A program made the translations under genes and the position numbers. Of a DNA stretch of 64,000 nucleotides, positions 36,355-46,720 are shown piece by piece. The DNA is from an uncultured Coriobacteriaceae bacterium. GTDB taxonomy: Bacteria; Actinomycetota; Coriobacteriia; Coriobacteriales; Coriobacteriaceae. Each line of letters starts with the position of its first letter. Position 1 is the first letter of the stretch. The DNA lies in NCBI GenBank assembly GCA_944319885.1, contig CALUFC010000005.1, positions 33,625-97,624 of the forward strand. The letters are read 5' to 3'. The notes under the pieces are model-generated. The model made no database searches, had not been told where the DNA came from, and saw only the letters and a list, made by a program, of their open reading frames with translations.

Positions 36355-39300
36355 ATGAGGGGACCGATCGGTTCGCTGCGCGACCGCGCGGCGAAGCTTG
36401 TTGCCATCGCACTTGTTGCCGTATTGGTGTTGGGGCAGGCGCCCGCACGGCTATGGGCGGAGGGCGCCGACGCGCTCGCGCGCGCCTCGATCGAGCTCGC
36501 GGACGCGGGCGACGAGGCGGACGGCGCGCATGATGCCGTGCGGGGGGAGGTCGCGGGGAGCTTCCCCGAGCGGGAATCCGACGAGACGGCAGGCGGTGCG
36601 CCGGGTGACGAGGCCGCTGGCGCCGATCCGTCTGGCGACCAGCAGCACGCGGACCCCGCAGCGGGCGCCTCGGACGCGCAGAGCGGCGAGCAGGACGCGT
36701 CGCCGCAGCCCTCCGCCGCGACGGCGGCGCGCCAGCCGGCGGAGCGCGATGCCGGGCGCGCGAGCGGGCAGGCGCTCTCCGACATCGTAGATCGGCTCGA
36801 GGCGGACGATTGGCGCCTCGAGCCGGTTTACGGCGTGGATACCAACGCGAACGACCTGCTCAAGGCGCAGCTTGCCGAGATGGGCGCCGAAGATGTCGAG
36901 GTGCGGGTCTCCGCAGTTGAGATCAGGGTGCCGAACGACAGCGCGGAACTCGGCATCTCGTGCGCAGACGACGCCACCAACGGCGACATCACGTACTTTT
37001 TCATGGATCCCGATGATGCGGGCTTCGCGGGCTTCACCACGTACCGCCAGATCACGCCGACGTTCGTGCTCTCGCGCGGTTCCGAGCGCGCCGCGTTCAC
37101 GCCGGCGCGCTCCACGCAGATGCCCTGGGATGAGGCGCGGGTCGAGGCGATGCTGCGCGAGGACGCCGCGTCGCTCGCCCTCGGATATGCGGCGGGAGAG
37201 CGCGCGGATGCGGTGACGCAGGACATCGTGCTGCCCTACAAGCTTGCGGGCAAGAGCTGGTCGACGGTTGCCTGGACCTCGTCGAACGAGGACGTCATCG
37301 AGGTGACGGGCTACAGCTGGGAGGACTACACCGGCGCCGTCACCCGGCCGTCTGCAGACGCCGCGGTCGTGCTCACGGCGACGATCGGCGTGGTGACGAG
37401 CGGCGGTCCCGAGGCCACGGTCGACGTGTCCTTCGAGGTGACGGTGAAAGCGGATACGCAGGCGATCGAGGATGCGCGCGCGGAGCTGCAGGAGAAGGTC
37501 GACGCGGCGTTCACCGCGGAGGCGCTCGCCTATAGCGAGGACGGGGGCGCAGTCGATGCGTCTGCCGTATCGGGCGACCTCCAGCTGCCGCGCACCTCGG
37601 CGATCGGCATCGACGGCAAGTACTACACGGTCGAGTACGCGGCGTCAAACGATGCGATCCGCATCAATGGCTATCGCGGCAGCGTGTACCGGCCGCTGCC
37701 GGGTTCTGCCGGTTCTGCCGTGACGCTCACGCTTACCGTAACGAGCAAGGACACGCCCGAGATCACGGCATCCAAGAGCGTCGACCTTGCGGTGGCTCCG
37801 CTCGATGCTGCCGACATCGACGCCGAGCTCGCGCTTATGGATGCCGCCAAGGACGGCTACGCCGCGGCGCTGCTTGACGGCCAGGACGCCGATGCCGTGA
37901 CGGGCGACCTCGCGACGTTCCAGAAGGCATATCTCGATGCGAACGGGAACCTTGCCTGGGCGCGCAGCGCAGCCGACGTCGCGGGCGACGGGATCGTGGC
38001 GGACGATCTTGAACCCGACGATGACATGGGCGCTGTGGCGGGGCACTGGTTCAAATCGAGCGATGCGGACGTGGTGGCGCACGACACCCTGCGCGTGACG
38101 CAGCCCGCGTACGACACCGAGGTCACGGTGACGAGCGCGCTGTCGAGCGAACGGTACGCGCGGTACGGTGAGTTTTACGCCGACGACGCGACGTGGGGCG
38201 CAGCGTTCGCCCAGCTTGCCAGCCAGCCGGTGAGCGCCACCTTCACGGTCAAGGGCGCGCTCGGCGCCGAGGACCCTGGCGTCGAGGCCAGCATCTCCAT
38301 CGTGGGCACGGACGCCTTCGGCGAGGACCAGGTGTGGGCGTCGCGCACAGATTGCGTCCTCGAGCAGGGGGCTACCGCCGCCGACCTGATCGAGCAGGCG
38401 TTGGCGGACGCCGGTCTTGAGCACGAGGCGACGGGCGTCGGAAGCGCGTCCTACTATCTGAGCACCGTTACCGCACCCGACGGCCGCGTGCTCGGGTGGG
38501 ACGAGGAGACGGGCCGGTACTGGCAGCTTTTCGTGAACGGCGCCGCATCTGCGGTGGGCGCCGGCGAGGTGGTTCTCGAATCCGGGGATGAGGTGGCGCT
38601 GTACTACTCGGCATGGGGCGCCTCGCCAGACGATATCGGCAAGGCGAAGATCACGGCGGCCGTGCGGATCATCGGCCCCGATGCGGCGGATGCCGACACG
38701 TCATGGGTGCCGCTTACCGAGCTCTCGCTCCCGCAGGGCTCCACCGCCGCCGATCTCACGGAGCGCGCCCTTGCGCTCGCCGGGTTGGAGGCGGAGACGG
38801 GGACGGGCTCGTACGGCTGGTTCCTCAACAGCATCACCTCGCCCTTTACCGGCAAGGTCCTCGGCACGGTGGAGACGGTGGACGGCGGCTTACGTTACTG
38901 GCAGCTCTTCGTGAACGGCGCCCCGTCCGAGCTCGGCGCCGGCGGCGTGATGCTCGATCCGGGCGACCAGGTGGTGTGGTACTACTCTGAATGGGGCGCC
39001 TCGCTTCCCGAAAACGAGGTGGCGATCGATCCCGGTGCCTGGGATGACCGTCCAAGCGATTGGACGGCCGAATGGCAGGGCTTCGCACCGGGTGCCGTGG
39101 AGGGCGTCGCCAGCCCAACCGAGGGCGGCGAGCTCGCGTGGAGCGTGAGCGTGGGGTCGAGCGTGGGAAGCGCAAGCCCCGTCTACCAGAGCGATCCCGT
39201 TATCGTGAACGGTCGCGTCTACGTGGCGGTGGGCGATACGCTGAAGGTCTACCGCGCCCAGGACGGACGGCTCGTCGGCACCGCGAAGCTGGCGACTGCG

Positions 39301-40587
39301 ATCGATTCTGCGGCGCGCATGGTGTACGCGGACGGTCTTATCGTGGTGCCGCTCCACGGCGGCCGTTTGCAGGTGCTTACGGCCGACGAGCTGCGCACGG
39401 TCTCCTTGTCTCCCGCGGTCGCCTCCGATCAGCAGGCGCTTTCCTCGATCACGGTGGACGGAGGCTACGCCTACGTCGGTACGACGACGGGCGGCGGTGA
39501 TGCCGGTGTCCTGTATTGCGTGAATCTGCGCACGGGTGCGCTGAGGTGGTCTGTTTCAGACGATGCGGGCGCGGGCTACTACTGGACGGGCGGGGTGCTT
39601 GTCGATGATCACCTGGTTGTCATCGATGGTGCGGGCACGGTTGCCGTACGCGACGCGGCGACGGGCGCGGCAATCTCGACGCTTTCGTTGGGTGAAGACG
39701 CTCGTGCCCAGCTCGTGGCGGATCCCGCTGATGCGTCGACGCTGTATGCCGTAACGAGCGACGGCGTGCTGCACCGCATCGTCATGGATGGCGGCGGTTC
39801 GCTTGTCGAGACCGGCTCGGTTGCGTTTGCGACGAGCTCGACCTCAACGCCGGTGATATCGGGGGGATATGCGTATGTGGGCGGCGGGACTACCGAGTTT
39901 ACCGGCGTGCTCGCGGTCATCGATCTCTCCCGCATGCAGGTCGTCCATGCAATCACGACCTATACTGGCGGCGCGTCGCTGCCCGGTCTCGTGCAATCGA
40001 CGCCCGCTGTGAGCGTTCAGGGTGATGCAACCTACGTGTACTTCACCTGCAACGCTGCGCAGGGCGCGGCGTATCTCTATCGTGTGGGCGATGCCGAGGC
40101 GAAGCTGCTCTATCAGCCCGAGGATGGCAGGACGGGGTGGTGCCTGGCGAGCATCGCGGTGGGCGGCGACGGCGCGCTGTACTACCTCAACGACTCTGGT
40201 TATCTATTTCGCGTCGATGCCGGACCGGCACTTGAGGTGCACGGTCCAACCGATGACGCGCGGGTCGATGGCGGCAACGACGATGGCGATTCGTCTGCCG
40301 CGCCGCTCCAGCGGCTCGTTTCGAAGGCGGTGACCACCATCAAGCTGCGTGGCACATCGGATGCGGGCGAGGATGAGGGGTCGTCTGCATCGCTGCTCGA
40401 GGGGTATACCTCGGCCGATGTCATGCGCGCGCTGCTTACGGCATCTCCGCGCGGCGGCGCGGATGCATCACGGGACGACGCCGCGCCTGCGACGATGCCT
40501 GTCTGGCCGCTGTTCGGCATGGCGCTGGGTGCGCTGGTGCTTGTCGCAGTTGCTGCGTGCGGTCGTGGAGATAAAGGGGGACGGTAG
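36355..40587 (+). CDS. large surface protein with two transcobalamin-like DUF4430 domains and a PQQ-type propeller
   Basis: A 1410-residue exported protein. After a signal peptide ([22 protein letters not shown]) comes an acidic low-complexity stretch to about residue 130, then an Ig-like beta-rich region (about 230-480). Two DUF4430 (transcobalamin C-terminal-like) domains span about 643-757 and 766-882; each ends in [16 protein letters not shown], VxxxxGDxVxxYYS. Residues about 920-1290 form repeated beta-blades of a PQQ/YVTN-like propeller. A C-terminal helix ([19 protein letters not shown]) with Arg/Lys tail anchors it. It likely captures corrinoids at the cell surface; it lies behind the cobalamin riboswitch, with RBS at about 36340. 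Confidence 0.85.
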   Translation: MRGPIGSLRDRAAKLVAIALVAVLVLGQAPARLWAEGADALARASIELADAGDEADGAHDAVRGEVAGSFPERESDETAGGAPGDEAAGADPSGDQQHADPAAGASDAQSGEQDASPQPSAATAARQPAERDAGRASGQALSDIVDRLEADDWRLEPVYGVDTNANDLLKAQLAEMGAEDVEVRVSAVEIRVPNDSAELGISCADDATNGDITYFFMDPDDAGFAGFTTYRQITPTFVLSRGSERAAFTPARSTQMPWDEARVEAMLREDAASLALGYAAGERADAVTQDIVLPYKLAGKSWSTVAWTSSNEDVIEVTGYSWEDYTGAVTRPSADAAVVLTATIGVVTSGGPEATVDVSFEVTVKADTQAIEDARAELQEKVDAAFTAEALAYSEDGGAVDASAVSGDLQLPRTSAIGIDGKYYTVEYAASNDAIRINGYRGSVYRPLPGSAGSAVTLTLTVTSKDTPEITASKSVDLAVAPLDAADIDAELALMDAAKDGYAAALLDGQDADAVTGDLATFQKAYLDANGNLAWARSAADVAGDGIVADDLEPDDDMGAVAGHWFKSSDADVVAHDTLRVTQPAYDTEVTVTSALSSERYARYGEFYADDATWGAAFAQLASQPVSATFTVKGALGAEDPGVEASISIVGTDAFGEDQVWASRTDCVLEQGATAADLIEQALADAGLEHEATGVGSASYYLSTVTAPDGRVLGWDEETGRYWQLFVNGAASAVGAGEVVLESGDEVALYYSAWGASPDDIGKAKITAAVRIIGPDAADADTSWVPLTELSLPQGSTAADLTERALALAGLEAETGTGSYGWFLNSITSPFTGKVLGTVETVDGGLRYWQLFVNGAPSELGAGGVMLDPGDQVVWYYSEWGASLPENEVAIDPGAWDDRPSDWTAEWQGFAPGAVEGVASPTEGGELAWSVSVGSSVGSASPVYQSDPVIVNGRVYVAVGDTLKVYRAQDGRLVGTAKLATAIDSAARMVYADGLIVVPLHGGRLQVLTADELRTVSLSPAVASDQQALSSITVDGGYAYVGTTTGGGDAGVLYCVNLRTGALRWSVSDDAGAGYYWTGGVLVDDHLVVIDGAGTVAVRDAATGAAISTLSLGEDARAQLVADPADASTLYAVTSDGVLHRIVMDGGGSLVETGSVAFATSSTSTPVISGGYAYVGGGTTEFTGVLAVIDLSRMQVVHAITTYTGGASLPGLVQSTPAVSVQGDATYVYFTCNAAQGAAYLYRVGDAEAKLLYQPEDGRTGWCLASIAVGGDGALYYLNDSGYLFRVDAGPALEVHGPTDDARVDGGNDDGDSSAAPLQRLVSKAVTTIKLRGTSDAGEDEGSSASLLEGYTSADVMRALLTASPRGGADASRDDAAPATMPVWPLFGMALGALVLVAVAACGRGDKGGR

Positions 40588-40589
40588 CA

Positions 40590-41651
40590 ATGGATACCAA
40601 GAACATGCGGTCACGTGCACCGCACATCGTGCTGGCGGTGCTTGCCGTGGTTGCAATCGCGGCATGCGGATGGTGCGCCGGCGTCTACGCGAGCGGCGGG
40701 GACCCGTTAGGCTTCCTTGCCTCCGAGGCATTTACCACCGTCGAGGAGCCCGAGACCACCGAGGCGGAATCCGGCAAGCAGAACACGATGGTCCTTACGG
40801 TTGATGATGTGCGCGCGGCACTGGGTGGGCTTGCGTTCGGCGGCGAGGATGTTTCGGTTGATGTTGAGGCCGCCGAGGCAAACGCCGTGCTGCAAGATGG
40901 CGGCATCTGGGTCGAGGCGCGCGAGGGCGCGGCTGCTTCCGAGCCCGTAGACGATACCGCGCGTCGGATCTGTGCGCTGGCGCGGTGGGCACGCGGCGAG
41001 AACGCCGGCATCGACCAGGTGACGTGGATCGCTGAAGACGAACACGGCTCGGTGGCAGCGGTGCTTACGATGCCGGTTGCCTCGGCGCCGGAGACGGGCT
41101 CCACGGGCGCGTTGCTTGCTGCTTGCAGGGGCTATCGCATATCCGGCGATGTCTTCGCGGGGCTCGAAGGGGGCTTCGAACAAGCAGCGGGCACCGCGCC
41201 GGTGCTGCCCGACGGCACCGAGGTGCCGATTGCGCTCGAACAGACGCCCGAGGAGGAGCGCGCGCAAACCGAGACGACGCGCGCCGAGCGCCTCGTGACC
41301 GGTGGCGACACATCTTCTCAGGGCGGTGGGGCGGCCCAGGATCTCATCACCGTGAGCGTTACGGTAGACGGCACCGCGGCGGGGGCGGGCAGCTCATCGG
41401 CACGCGTGTCGGTTGCACCCGGCGCGTCGGTTTACGACGCACTCATGGCCTGCGGCGTGAGCGTGAACGCGCAGTCGAGCGCGTATGGCATGTATGTCAC
41501 GGCGATCGGCGGGTTGGCCGAGCGGGAGCACGGGAGCATGAGCGGTTGGATCTTTACCGTGAACGGTGCCGAGCCCAACGTCTCGTGTTCGGCATATGCG
41601 TTGAGCGATGGCGACGCGGTTGTGTGGCGCTATGTAAACGCGGAGGGCTAG
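40590..41651 (+). CDS. membrane-anchored transcobalamin-like DUF4430 protein
   Basis: A 353-residue protein with an N-terminal transmembrane anchor (HIVLAVLAVVAIAACGWCAG) and an extracellular region. Residues about 255-353 form a third DUF4430 domain (ITVSVTVDGTAAGAGSSS, YDALMACGVSVNAQSSAYGM, GWIFTVNGAEPN, DGDAVVWRYVN). The middle is beta-rich and unclassified. It starts two bases after the preceding stop, sharing the cobalamin riboswitch. It may act as a second corrinoid-binding component handing substrate to a membrane importer not encoded in this window. Confidence 0.82.
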   Translation: MDTKNMRSRAPHIVLAVLAVVAIAACGWCAGVYASGGDPLGFLASEAFTTVEEPETTEAESGKQNTMVLTVDDVRAALGGLAFGGEDVSVDVEAAEANAVLQDGGIWVEAREGAAASEPVDDTARRICALARWARGENAGIDQVTWIAEDEHGSVAAVLTMPVASAPETGSTGALLAACRGYRISGDVFAGLEGGFEQAAGTAPVLPDGTEVPIALEQTPEEERAQTETTRAERLVTGGDTSSQGGGAAQDLITVSVTVDGTAAGAGSSSARVSVAPGASVYDALMACGVSVNAQSSAYGMYVTAIGGLAEREHGSMSGWIFTVNGAEPNVSCSAYALSDGDAVVWRYVNAEG

Positions 41652-41658
41652 CACGCGG

Positions 41659-41705
41659 CAGCACGGCGCGTCGCTGCTTGGGACGCGTCGCATGTCGTCG
41701 TGCTG
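41659..41705 (+). terminator. nested stem-loop after the DUF4430 operon
   Basis: CAGCACG (41659-41665) pairs with CGTGCTG (41699-41705), and GCGTC (41668-41672) with GACGC (41682-41686). It lies between the DUF4430 operon and the FMN riboswitch. A T-tract is lacking. Confidence 0.4.
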
Positions 41706-41777
41706 TGTGCTGCGACAAGTTTTAACCTGTCCCCATCTTGACGGCGGTGCGAGCGCGGCGCTACGATGCAATCGCTG

Positions 41778-41959
41778 TTTCAGGGCGAGGTGGAATCCCT
41801 CACTGGCGGTATGTCGGATGCAGGCGAGAAGATGCTTGCATGCGCAGGGCATGGGGCCATGCGCAAGCCGGCGAGTCCGCGACCCCGGCCGTGCTGGCGC
41901 ACGGGCGGGCTGACCCGGTGGGATGCCGGGACCAACGGTTATAGTCCGGATGGAAGAGG
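41778..41959 (+). ncRNA. FMN riboswitch (RFN element)
   Basis: The standard RFN blocks are in order: CAGGGCGAGGTGGAATCCC with CACTGGCGGTA, a variable arm, GACCCGGTGGGATGCCGG, and the 3' block CCAACGGTTATAGTCCGGAT followed by GGAAGAG. It ends 12 bases before the ribU start, so it probably acts on translation initiation. It is the best-conserved RNA in the window. Confidence 0.93.
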
Positions 41960-41970
41960 CAGGTGATCAT

Positions 41971-42570
41971 ATGTCTGAACAGTATCAGCAGACCCCGTAT
42001 GTCAGCACGAATGCATGGAGTACGCGCCAGCTGGTAACGATGGCGCTCATGTGCGCACTCTCGGCGGTCTTCCAGTTCATCCAGATTCCCATCATTCCGG
42101 GTGTCACGTTTCTCACCTACGATCCCTCGCTTGTACCCGCGATGGTGTGCGGTTTTGCGTTCGGTCCCGCATCGGGCATCGTGGTGGGCACCATCGCATC
42201 GGTCATCCACGGGCTCGTGCTGGGTGAGTGGGTCGGGTCGCTCATGAACATCGTTGCGACGGTGTGCTTCGTGCTGCCGGCAGCGCTCATCTACCGCAAG
42301 AGCCATACGCTTACCGGCGCTATCGTGGGCCTTGTGGTAAGCTGCATCGCCGCGACGCTCGGCGCGCTCGCTTCCAACCTGACGATCGGTGTATGGTTCT
42401 GGTACGGCTCGGTTGATGTGATCGTGCCGATGCTGCTGCCGGCCATCGTTCCGTTCAATCTGGTCAAGACCATCTTGAACTCCGTGCTCACCTGTGTGGT
42501 CTACAAGTCGATTTCGAATCTCATCACGCCGCGCAAGAACCGTGCCTCCGGCGACCGCGATGCCCGTTAA
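41971..42570 (+). CDS. ribU: ECF transporter S component, riboflavin (RibU)
   Basis: A 199-residue substrate-binding membrane protein with about five to six helices: LVTMALMCALSAVFQFIQIP near the N-terminus (ECF S-component start), then VPAMVCGFAFGPASG, LMNIVATVCFVLPAALIY and VGLVVSCIAATLGALASN. The FMN riboswitch directly upstream and the dedicated ATPase and T component downstream identify riboflavin as the cargo. AGGTGA precedes the ATG at 41971. It overlaps the ATPase start by eleven bases. Confidence 0.9.
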   Translation: MSEQYQQTPYVSTNAWSTRQLVTMALMCALSAVFQFIQIPIIPGVTFLTYDPSLVPAMVCGFAFGPASGIVVGTIASVIHGLVLGEWVGSLMNIVATVCFVLPAALIYRKSHTLTGAIVGLVVSCIAATLGALASNLTIGVWFWYGSVDVIVPMLLPAIVPFNLVKTILNSVLTCVVYKSISNLITPRKNRASGDRDAR

Positions 42571-44431
42571 CGCGGCGGGCGAGGCGGTGCCGCCCGCGGT
42601 TTCGTGTCGCGACGTCTCGTTTAGCTACGACGGCGAGACGCGTGCGCTCGATGGCGTCGATCTCACGATTGCGGCAGGGGAGTTCGTTTGCCTGCTGGGC
42701 GGCAACGGCAGCGGTAAGAGCACGCTGGCGCGCCATCTCAACGCCCTGCTCGTGCCCGACACGGGCACGGTGACCATCGAGGGGCGCGATACCGCGCGCC
42801 CAGAGAACATCCTGCCTATCCGCGCATGTACCGGGATGGTGTTTCAGAACCCAGACGATCAGCTCGTTGCCTCGCTCATCGAGGGCGACATCGCCTTCGG
42901 TCCGGAGAATCTGGGTATCGAGAGCGCCGAGATCGCCAAACGCGTCGAGGCGGCGCTTGGCGAGGTGGGCTTGCAGGGATTTGGCACGCGCGAGGTCCAG
43001 GCGCTCTCCGGTGGCCAGAAGCAGCGCGTTGCCATCGCCGGCATTCTCGCGATGCAGCCGCGCATTCTCGTGCTCGACGAGGCGACCTCGATGCTCGATC
43101 CGCGCGGGCGGCGCGGCCTCATGCGCTTGTTGCGTGAGCTCAACGAGGGCGGCATGACCATCATCATGATTACGCACCTCATGGAGGAGGCGGCTGAGGC
43201 GTCTCGAGTCGTGCTGCTTGAGCAGGGGCGGATCGCGGCGGACGGCACGCCCGAAGAGGTGCTCACCCAAACCGAGCTGCTTGCGCATCAGCATCTCGAG
43301 CCGCCGTGTCCGGTGCGGCTTGCCGCAGCGCTTGCACACGTGGGCATCGAGGTGGTGCCAACCGTTGACGAGGCGCGGGCTGCATCATCGATTGCCGATG
43401 CCGTGCGGCGCCATGCTCGGTCGCAGGATGAGCGCCAGCGCCTCATGCTTGCCGTCGCCGCCGCGCAGGACAAGGCGGTGCCTTGCGCATCCGCGCGGCG
43501 CGCCGAAGCGGTCATAGCGTTCGAGCATGTTTTCTACTCCTATCTCGATCGCGCACGCAAGCGTCGGCATGCGCGTGCGCACGCCGCGACGCGCGGCGAT
43601 CGTGCCTGGGGCTCTGGGCCGGATGCCGTATGGGCGCTTGAGGACGTTTCGTTTGAGGTATATGCGGGCGAGTTCTTGGGCATCGCCGGTCATACGGGTT
43701 CGGGGAAGTCGACGCTCATCCAGCTCATGAACGGTCTGATCACCCCTGAGCGGGGGTGCGTACGCGTGGATGGCATCTCATGCGCGGACCGCGCGGGGGC
43801 CGAGCATGCCCGTCAGCGCGTCGGCGTGGTGTTCCAATACCCCGAGCATCAGCTCTTCGCGCCCACGGTGCTCGACGATGTGGCGTTCGGTCCGCGCAAC
43901 CTCGGGTGCACGGAGCGCGCGGCGCATGAGCGAGCGCGTCACGCGCTCGAGCTCGTGGGGATCGATGCTGCGCGCATCGAGCGCATGAGCCCGTTCGAGC
44001 TGTCGGGTGGCCAGCAGCGTCGCGTGGCCATCGCGGGCGTGATCGCGATGGAGCCCCAGGTGCTCGTGCTCGATGAGCCCACTGCCGGGCTTGATCCCGC
44101 GTCGCGCCGCGACCTGCTCGGATTGCTCGATGAGCTGAACGAGGCGGGGACGACCATCGTTATGGTCTCGCATGGCATGGAGGATCTTGCGGCTCACTGC
44201 ACGCGCATCGCGGTGCTGCGCGAAGGATGCGTGGCATCCGTGGGGACGCCCGACGATATCTTTTCCGGTGCCTGCGATCTTGCGGCATCGGGGCTCGATA
44301 TGCCCGCAGCGCAGCGCATGGCGCGCCGCATCGCGGAGCGGGGGGTTGCGCTCGAGCGGCGCGTGTATCTCGAGGAACAGTCGCTCGCGCGCGGGATCGC
44401 AGCTGCCTGCGCCGAGGGGGTCGATGCGTAA
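42560..44431 (+). CDS. fused double ECF ATPase (EcfA-EcfA')
   Basis: A 623-residue protein holding two ABC domains: the first with GGNGSGKSTL (about residues 47-56) and LSGGQKQRVAIAGIL, the second with GHTGSGKSTL and LSGGQQRRVAIAGVI. Each has its own Walker B (LVLDEATSMLD; LVLDEPTAGLD). The spacer between the domains is Ala/Arg-rich. In shared group II systems EcfA1 and EcfA2 are separate genes; here a single chain serves the riboflavin importer. A GTG at 42542 is an alternative start. Confidence 0.92.
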   Translation: MPVNAAGEAVPPAVSCRDVSFSYDGETRALDGVDLTIAAGEFVCLLGGNGSGKSTLARHLNALLVPDTGTVTIEGRDTARPENILPIRACTGMVFQNPDDQLVASLIEGDIAFGPENLGIESAEIAKRVEAALGEVGLQGFGTREVQALSGGQKQRVAIAGILAMQPRILVLDEATSMLDPRGRRGLMRLLRELNEGGMTIIMITHLMEEAAEASRVVLLEQGRIAADGTPEEVLTQTELLAHQHLEPPCPVRLAAALAHVGIEVVPTVDEARAASSIADAVRRHARSQDERQRLMLAVAAAQDKAVPCASARRAEAVIAFEHVFYSYLDRARKRRHARAHAATRGDRAWGSGPDAVWALEDVSFEVYAGEFLGIAGHTGSGKSTLIQLMNGLITPERGCVRVDGISCADRAGAEHARQRVGVVFQYPEHQLFAPTVLDDVAFGPRNLGCTERAAHERARHALELVGIDAARIERMSPFELSGGQQRRVAIAGVIAMEPQVLVLDEPTAGLDPASRRDLLGLLDELNEAGTTIVMVSHGMEDLAAHCTRIAVLREGCVASVGTPDDIFSGACDLAASGLDMPAAQRMARRIAERGVALERRVYLEEQSLARGIAAACAEGVDA

Positions 44432-45229
44432 ATGGGCGGTATCTTCTCTTTTGGCAGCTATTATCCCGGTACGAGTTTGCTGCACCGGCTTGATCCGCGC
44501 ACCAAGCTTCTGGGAGGCCTTGCATTCATCGTGCTCGTGCTGACCGCGCACGACCTGGCGGGACTTGTTGTGGTGCTCGCGTTTGTGAGCTTTGCCTACG
44601 CGCTCGCGCGCATTCCCGTCCGCGAGGCGCTCGCTTCACTTGCCCCGCTCATGGTGATCGTGGTGCTGGCTTCGGTGCTCAATCTGTTCGTCATCCAAGG
44701 CGGTGCTGTTTTGCTGCGCATCGGGCCGCTCGTCGTCAGCGAAGGAGGCGTGTGGTCGTGCGTGTTTGTTGCGGCGCGGCTTGCCCTCATGATGGCGGGC
44801 ATGAGCCTCGTCACCCTCACGACGCAGACGCTCGATCTCACCGAGGCGCTCGAGCGCCTGCTCGCGCCGCTGGCGCGCGTTGGCGTGCCCGCCCATGAAA
44901 TCGGCATGATCATGGGCATCGCGCTGCGCTTCATGCCGCAGTTCGCCAGCGAGCTGATGAGCATCTATCGGGCGCAGGTGAGCCGCGGCGCGGGGGCGGG
45001 CGGTGCGCTCGCTCGCGCGCGCATGCTGCCGGCGCTCATGGTGCCGTTGTTCACCAGCGTGTTTCGTCATGCCGAAACACTCGCTTGCGCCATGGATGCA
45101 CGCTGCTACCACGGTGGCGTGGGCCGAACGCGTCTGCATCCGTTGCGCTTCACGCGACTCGACGCAGCTGCGCTTGTTGTGCTGGTACTGTTCGCGGCAT
45201 GTCTCATCGGCGTAAACACGCTGCGGTAA
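44432..45229 (+). CDS. ECF transporter T component
   Basis: A 265-residue membrane scaffold that starts directly after the ATPase stop. It has MGGIFSFGSYYPGTSLLHRLDPRTKLLG, a core of five to six helices, and the two coupling motifs with Ala-Arg pairs (YRAQVSRGAGAGG, AMDARCYHGG) that contact the ATPases. Third gene of the FMN-riboswitch operon. Confidence 0.92.
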   Translation: MGGIFSFGSYYPGTSLLHRLDPRTKLLGGLAFIVLVLTAHDLAGLVVVLAFVSFAYALARIPVREALASLAPLMVIVVLASVLNLFVIQGGAVLLRIGPLVVSEGGVWSCVFVAARLALMMAGMSLVTLTTQTLDLTEALERLLAPLARVGVPAHEIGMIMGIALRFMPQFASELMSIYRAQVSRGAGAGGALARARMLPALMVPLFTSVFRHAETLACAMDARCYHGGVGRTRLHPLRFTRLDAAALVVLVLFAACLIGVNTLR

Positions 45230-45253
45230 TCTTCGCATCGGGAAAGGACTGGT

Positions 45254-45664
45254 ATGTCTGGTATCGAAACCGTCGTAACCTATCTCACACGTGTTCCGGC
45301 ATGGTATCTCGCCACGAGCGAGAACGGTCAGCCGCATGTGCGCCCGTTCAGCTTCGCGCAGGTGTGCGATGGTAAAATCTGGTTCTGCACCGCAACGACC
45401 AAGGACGTGTGGCGCGAGCTCGTTGCCAATCCGCGCTTCGAAGCCACGTCGTGGTGGCCCGGTCACGGCTGGTTGATCCTACGCGGCGTCGCCGGTCTCG
45501 ACGACCAGGTGAGTGAGGAGGTTCGCGAAGCCGGGTATCGGCATCTTACCGGGTTGGGGGAGCACTACGAGGGGCCGCACGACCCCACACTCACGTTCTT
45601 CTCGGTCGAGGAGCCCACGGCGTGGATTTGCGACCATGAGCAGTGGAAACCGGTTGCACTCTAG
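45254..45664 (+). CDS. pyridoxamine-5'-phosphate-oxidase-like flavin protein
   Basis: A 136-residue single-domain split-barrel FMN-binding protein: LTRVPAWYLATSENGQPHVRPF with the family GxPxxRPF motif, GKIWFCTATTKDVWRELVANP, then a beta-rich C-terminus. GGAAAGG precedes the ATG. It lies 24 bases after ecfT in the riboflavin-import operon, so flavin-dependent chemistry fits. The substrate is unknown. Confidence 0.85.
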   Translation: MSGIETVVTYLTRVPAWYLATSENGQPHVRPFSFAQVCDGKIWFCTATTKDVWRELVANPRFEATSWWPGHGWLILRGVAGLDDQVSEEVREAGYRHLTGLGEHYEGPHDPTLTFFSVEEPTAWICDHEQWKPVAL

Positions 45665-45713
45665 TGCGCGCCGACGATAGGAATGCGGTGCGCGTGGGTG
45701 TGCGCGGCGCAAG

Positions 45714-46112
45714 CTAGCTTGCGAGGAACTTCTTACGGCTGAAGAAGTTGTACCAGGTCACGCAGAAGGTCGCGACGATCTTCATAACCTGGTAGACGAC
45801 GCCCAGCACGGTGACGCCCACGAACATGAGCGCGTCGGTGAGGGCGAGCCCGATGGCCGAGAGGATGGCGAAGATGGTGAACTCGCGCTTGCGGCTCATA
45901 TCGTCGCGATGCTCGAACACGAAGCGCATGCTGAGTGCGTAGTTGAGGGCCACCGACGCAAGAAAGGAAATCGAGGTTCCCAGGAGATAGTCCATGTGGA
46001 ATCCCTCGACAAGCACGATGAGCAGCAGCCAGTCGACGGCGAACGATACGATGCCCACGACTGCGAACTTCGCGAACTGCTGCGTTGCTGGTTTGGTGAT
46101 AACCGAGCGCAC
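45714..46112 (-). CDS. GtrA-family membrane protein
   Basis: A 132-residue four-helix protein of the GtrA/DPMS family (FAKFAVVGIVSFAVDWLLLIVL, LGTSISFLASVALNYALSMRFVF, AILSAIGLALTDALMFVGV, YQVMKIVATFCVTWYNFF), typically flipping or positioning polyprenyl-linked sugars. The start is a GTG at 46112 just after AAAAGGAG; the longer frame to 46274 lacks a signal. Paralogue of the next gene. Confidence 0.9.
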   Translation of the reverse strand: MRSVITKPATQQFAKFAVVGIVSFAVDWLLLIVLVEGFHMDYLLGTSISFLASVALNYALSMRFVFEHRDDMSRKREFTIFAILSAIGLALTDALMFVGVTVLGVVYQVMKIVATFCVTWYNFFSRKKFLAS

Positions 46113-46280
46113 CGGTGCTCCTTTTGCATGACGGCAAACGATACAAAACATGCCCGCGAGCGTCTTGATAAGCGGCGCTGCGAGCACGTGTACTATACGG
46201 CAGATATCAGGGAAATGTAAGACGTAGGCGAGCAATTTGCAAAACATCGCAATTTCGCCACGGTAACCGTACATTTTGCG

Positions 46281-46676
46281 CTATGCGCGCTCGTCGCCCT
46301 CGAGGAAGATCTTGCGGGTCACGAAGTTCCATACCATGACCACCGCGGTGGCAACGATCTTGATGATGCGGTAGTCGATCGCGGTATATGCGGTGCCCGC
46401 CCACATCATGACGTCGTTGATGCCAAGGCCGATGACGGAGAGGACGACGAAGATGACAAACTCCCGTTTGCGGCTCATGCCCTCGCGATGGCTGAAGACG
46501 TAGCGCATGCTCGCGAGGTAGTTGAACACCACCGAGACCGTGAACGAGACCGTTGCCGAGATGACGGGATCGATGCCGAAGACCTCGGTTAAAAACACCA
46601 GGACGCCGAAGTCGATGAAGAAGGCAACCACGCCGACCACGCCGAATTTCACGATCTGTGCAAGCAGCTTCTGCAT
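46281..46676 (-). CDS. GtrA-family membrane protein, paralogue
   Basis: A 131-residue four-helix GtrA protein with the same helix order (IVKFGVVGVVAFFIDFGVLVFL, TVSFTVSVVFNYLASMRYVFSHREGMSRKREF). It shares the conserved SMRxVFxHRxxMSRKREF loop with the neighbour at 45714-46112, showing a tandem duplication with later divergence. GAAAGGATGAGGG supports the start at 46676. Confidence 0.9.
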   Translation of the reverse strand: MQKLLAQIVKFGVVGVVAFFIDFGVLVFLTEVFGIDPVISATVSFTVSVVFNYLASMRYVFSHREGMSRKREFVIFVVLSVIGLGINDVMMWAGTAYTAIDYRIIKIVATAVVMVWNFVTRKIFLEGDERA

Positions 46677-46720
46677 GCCCTCATCCTTTCGCAGCAACCG
46701 ACGCAAACGCAACGAGTATA

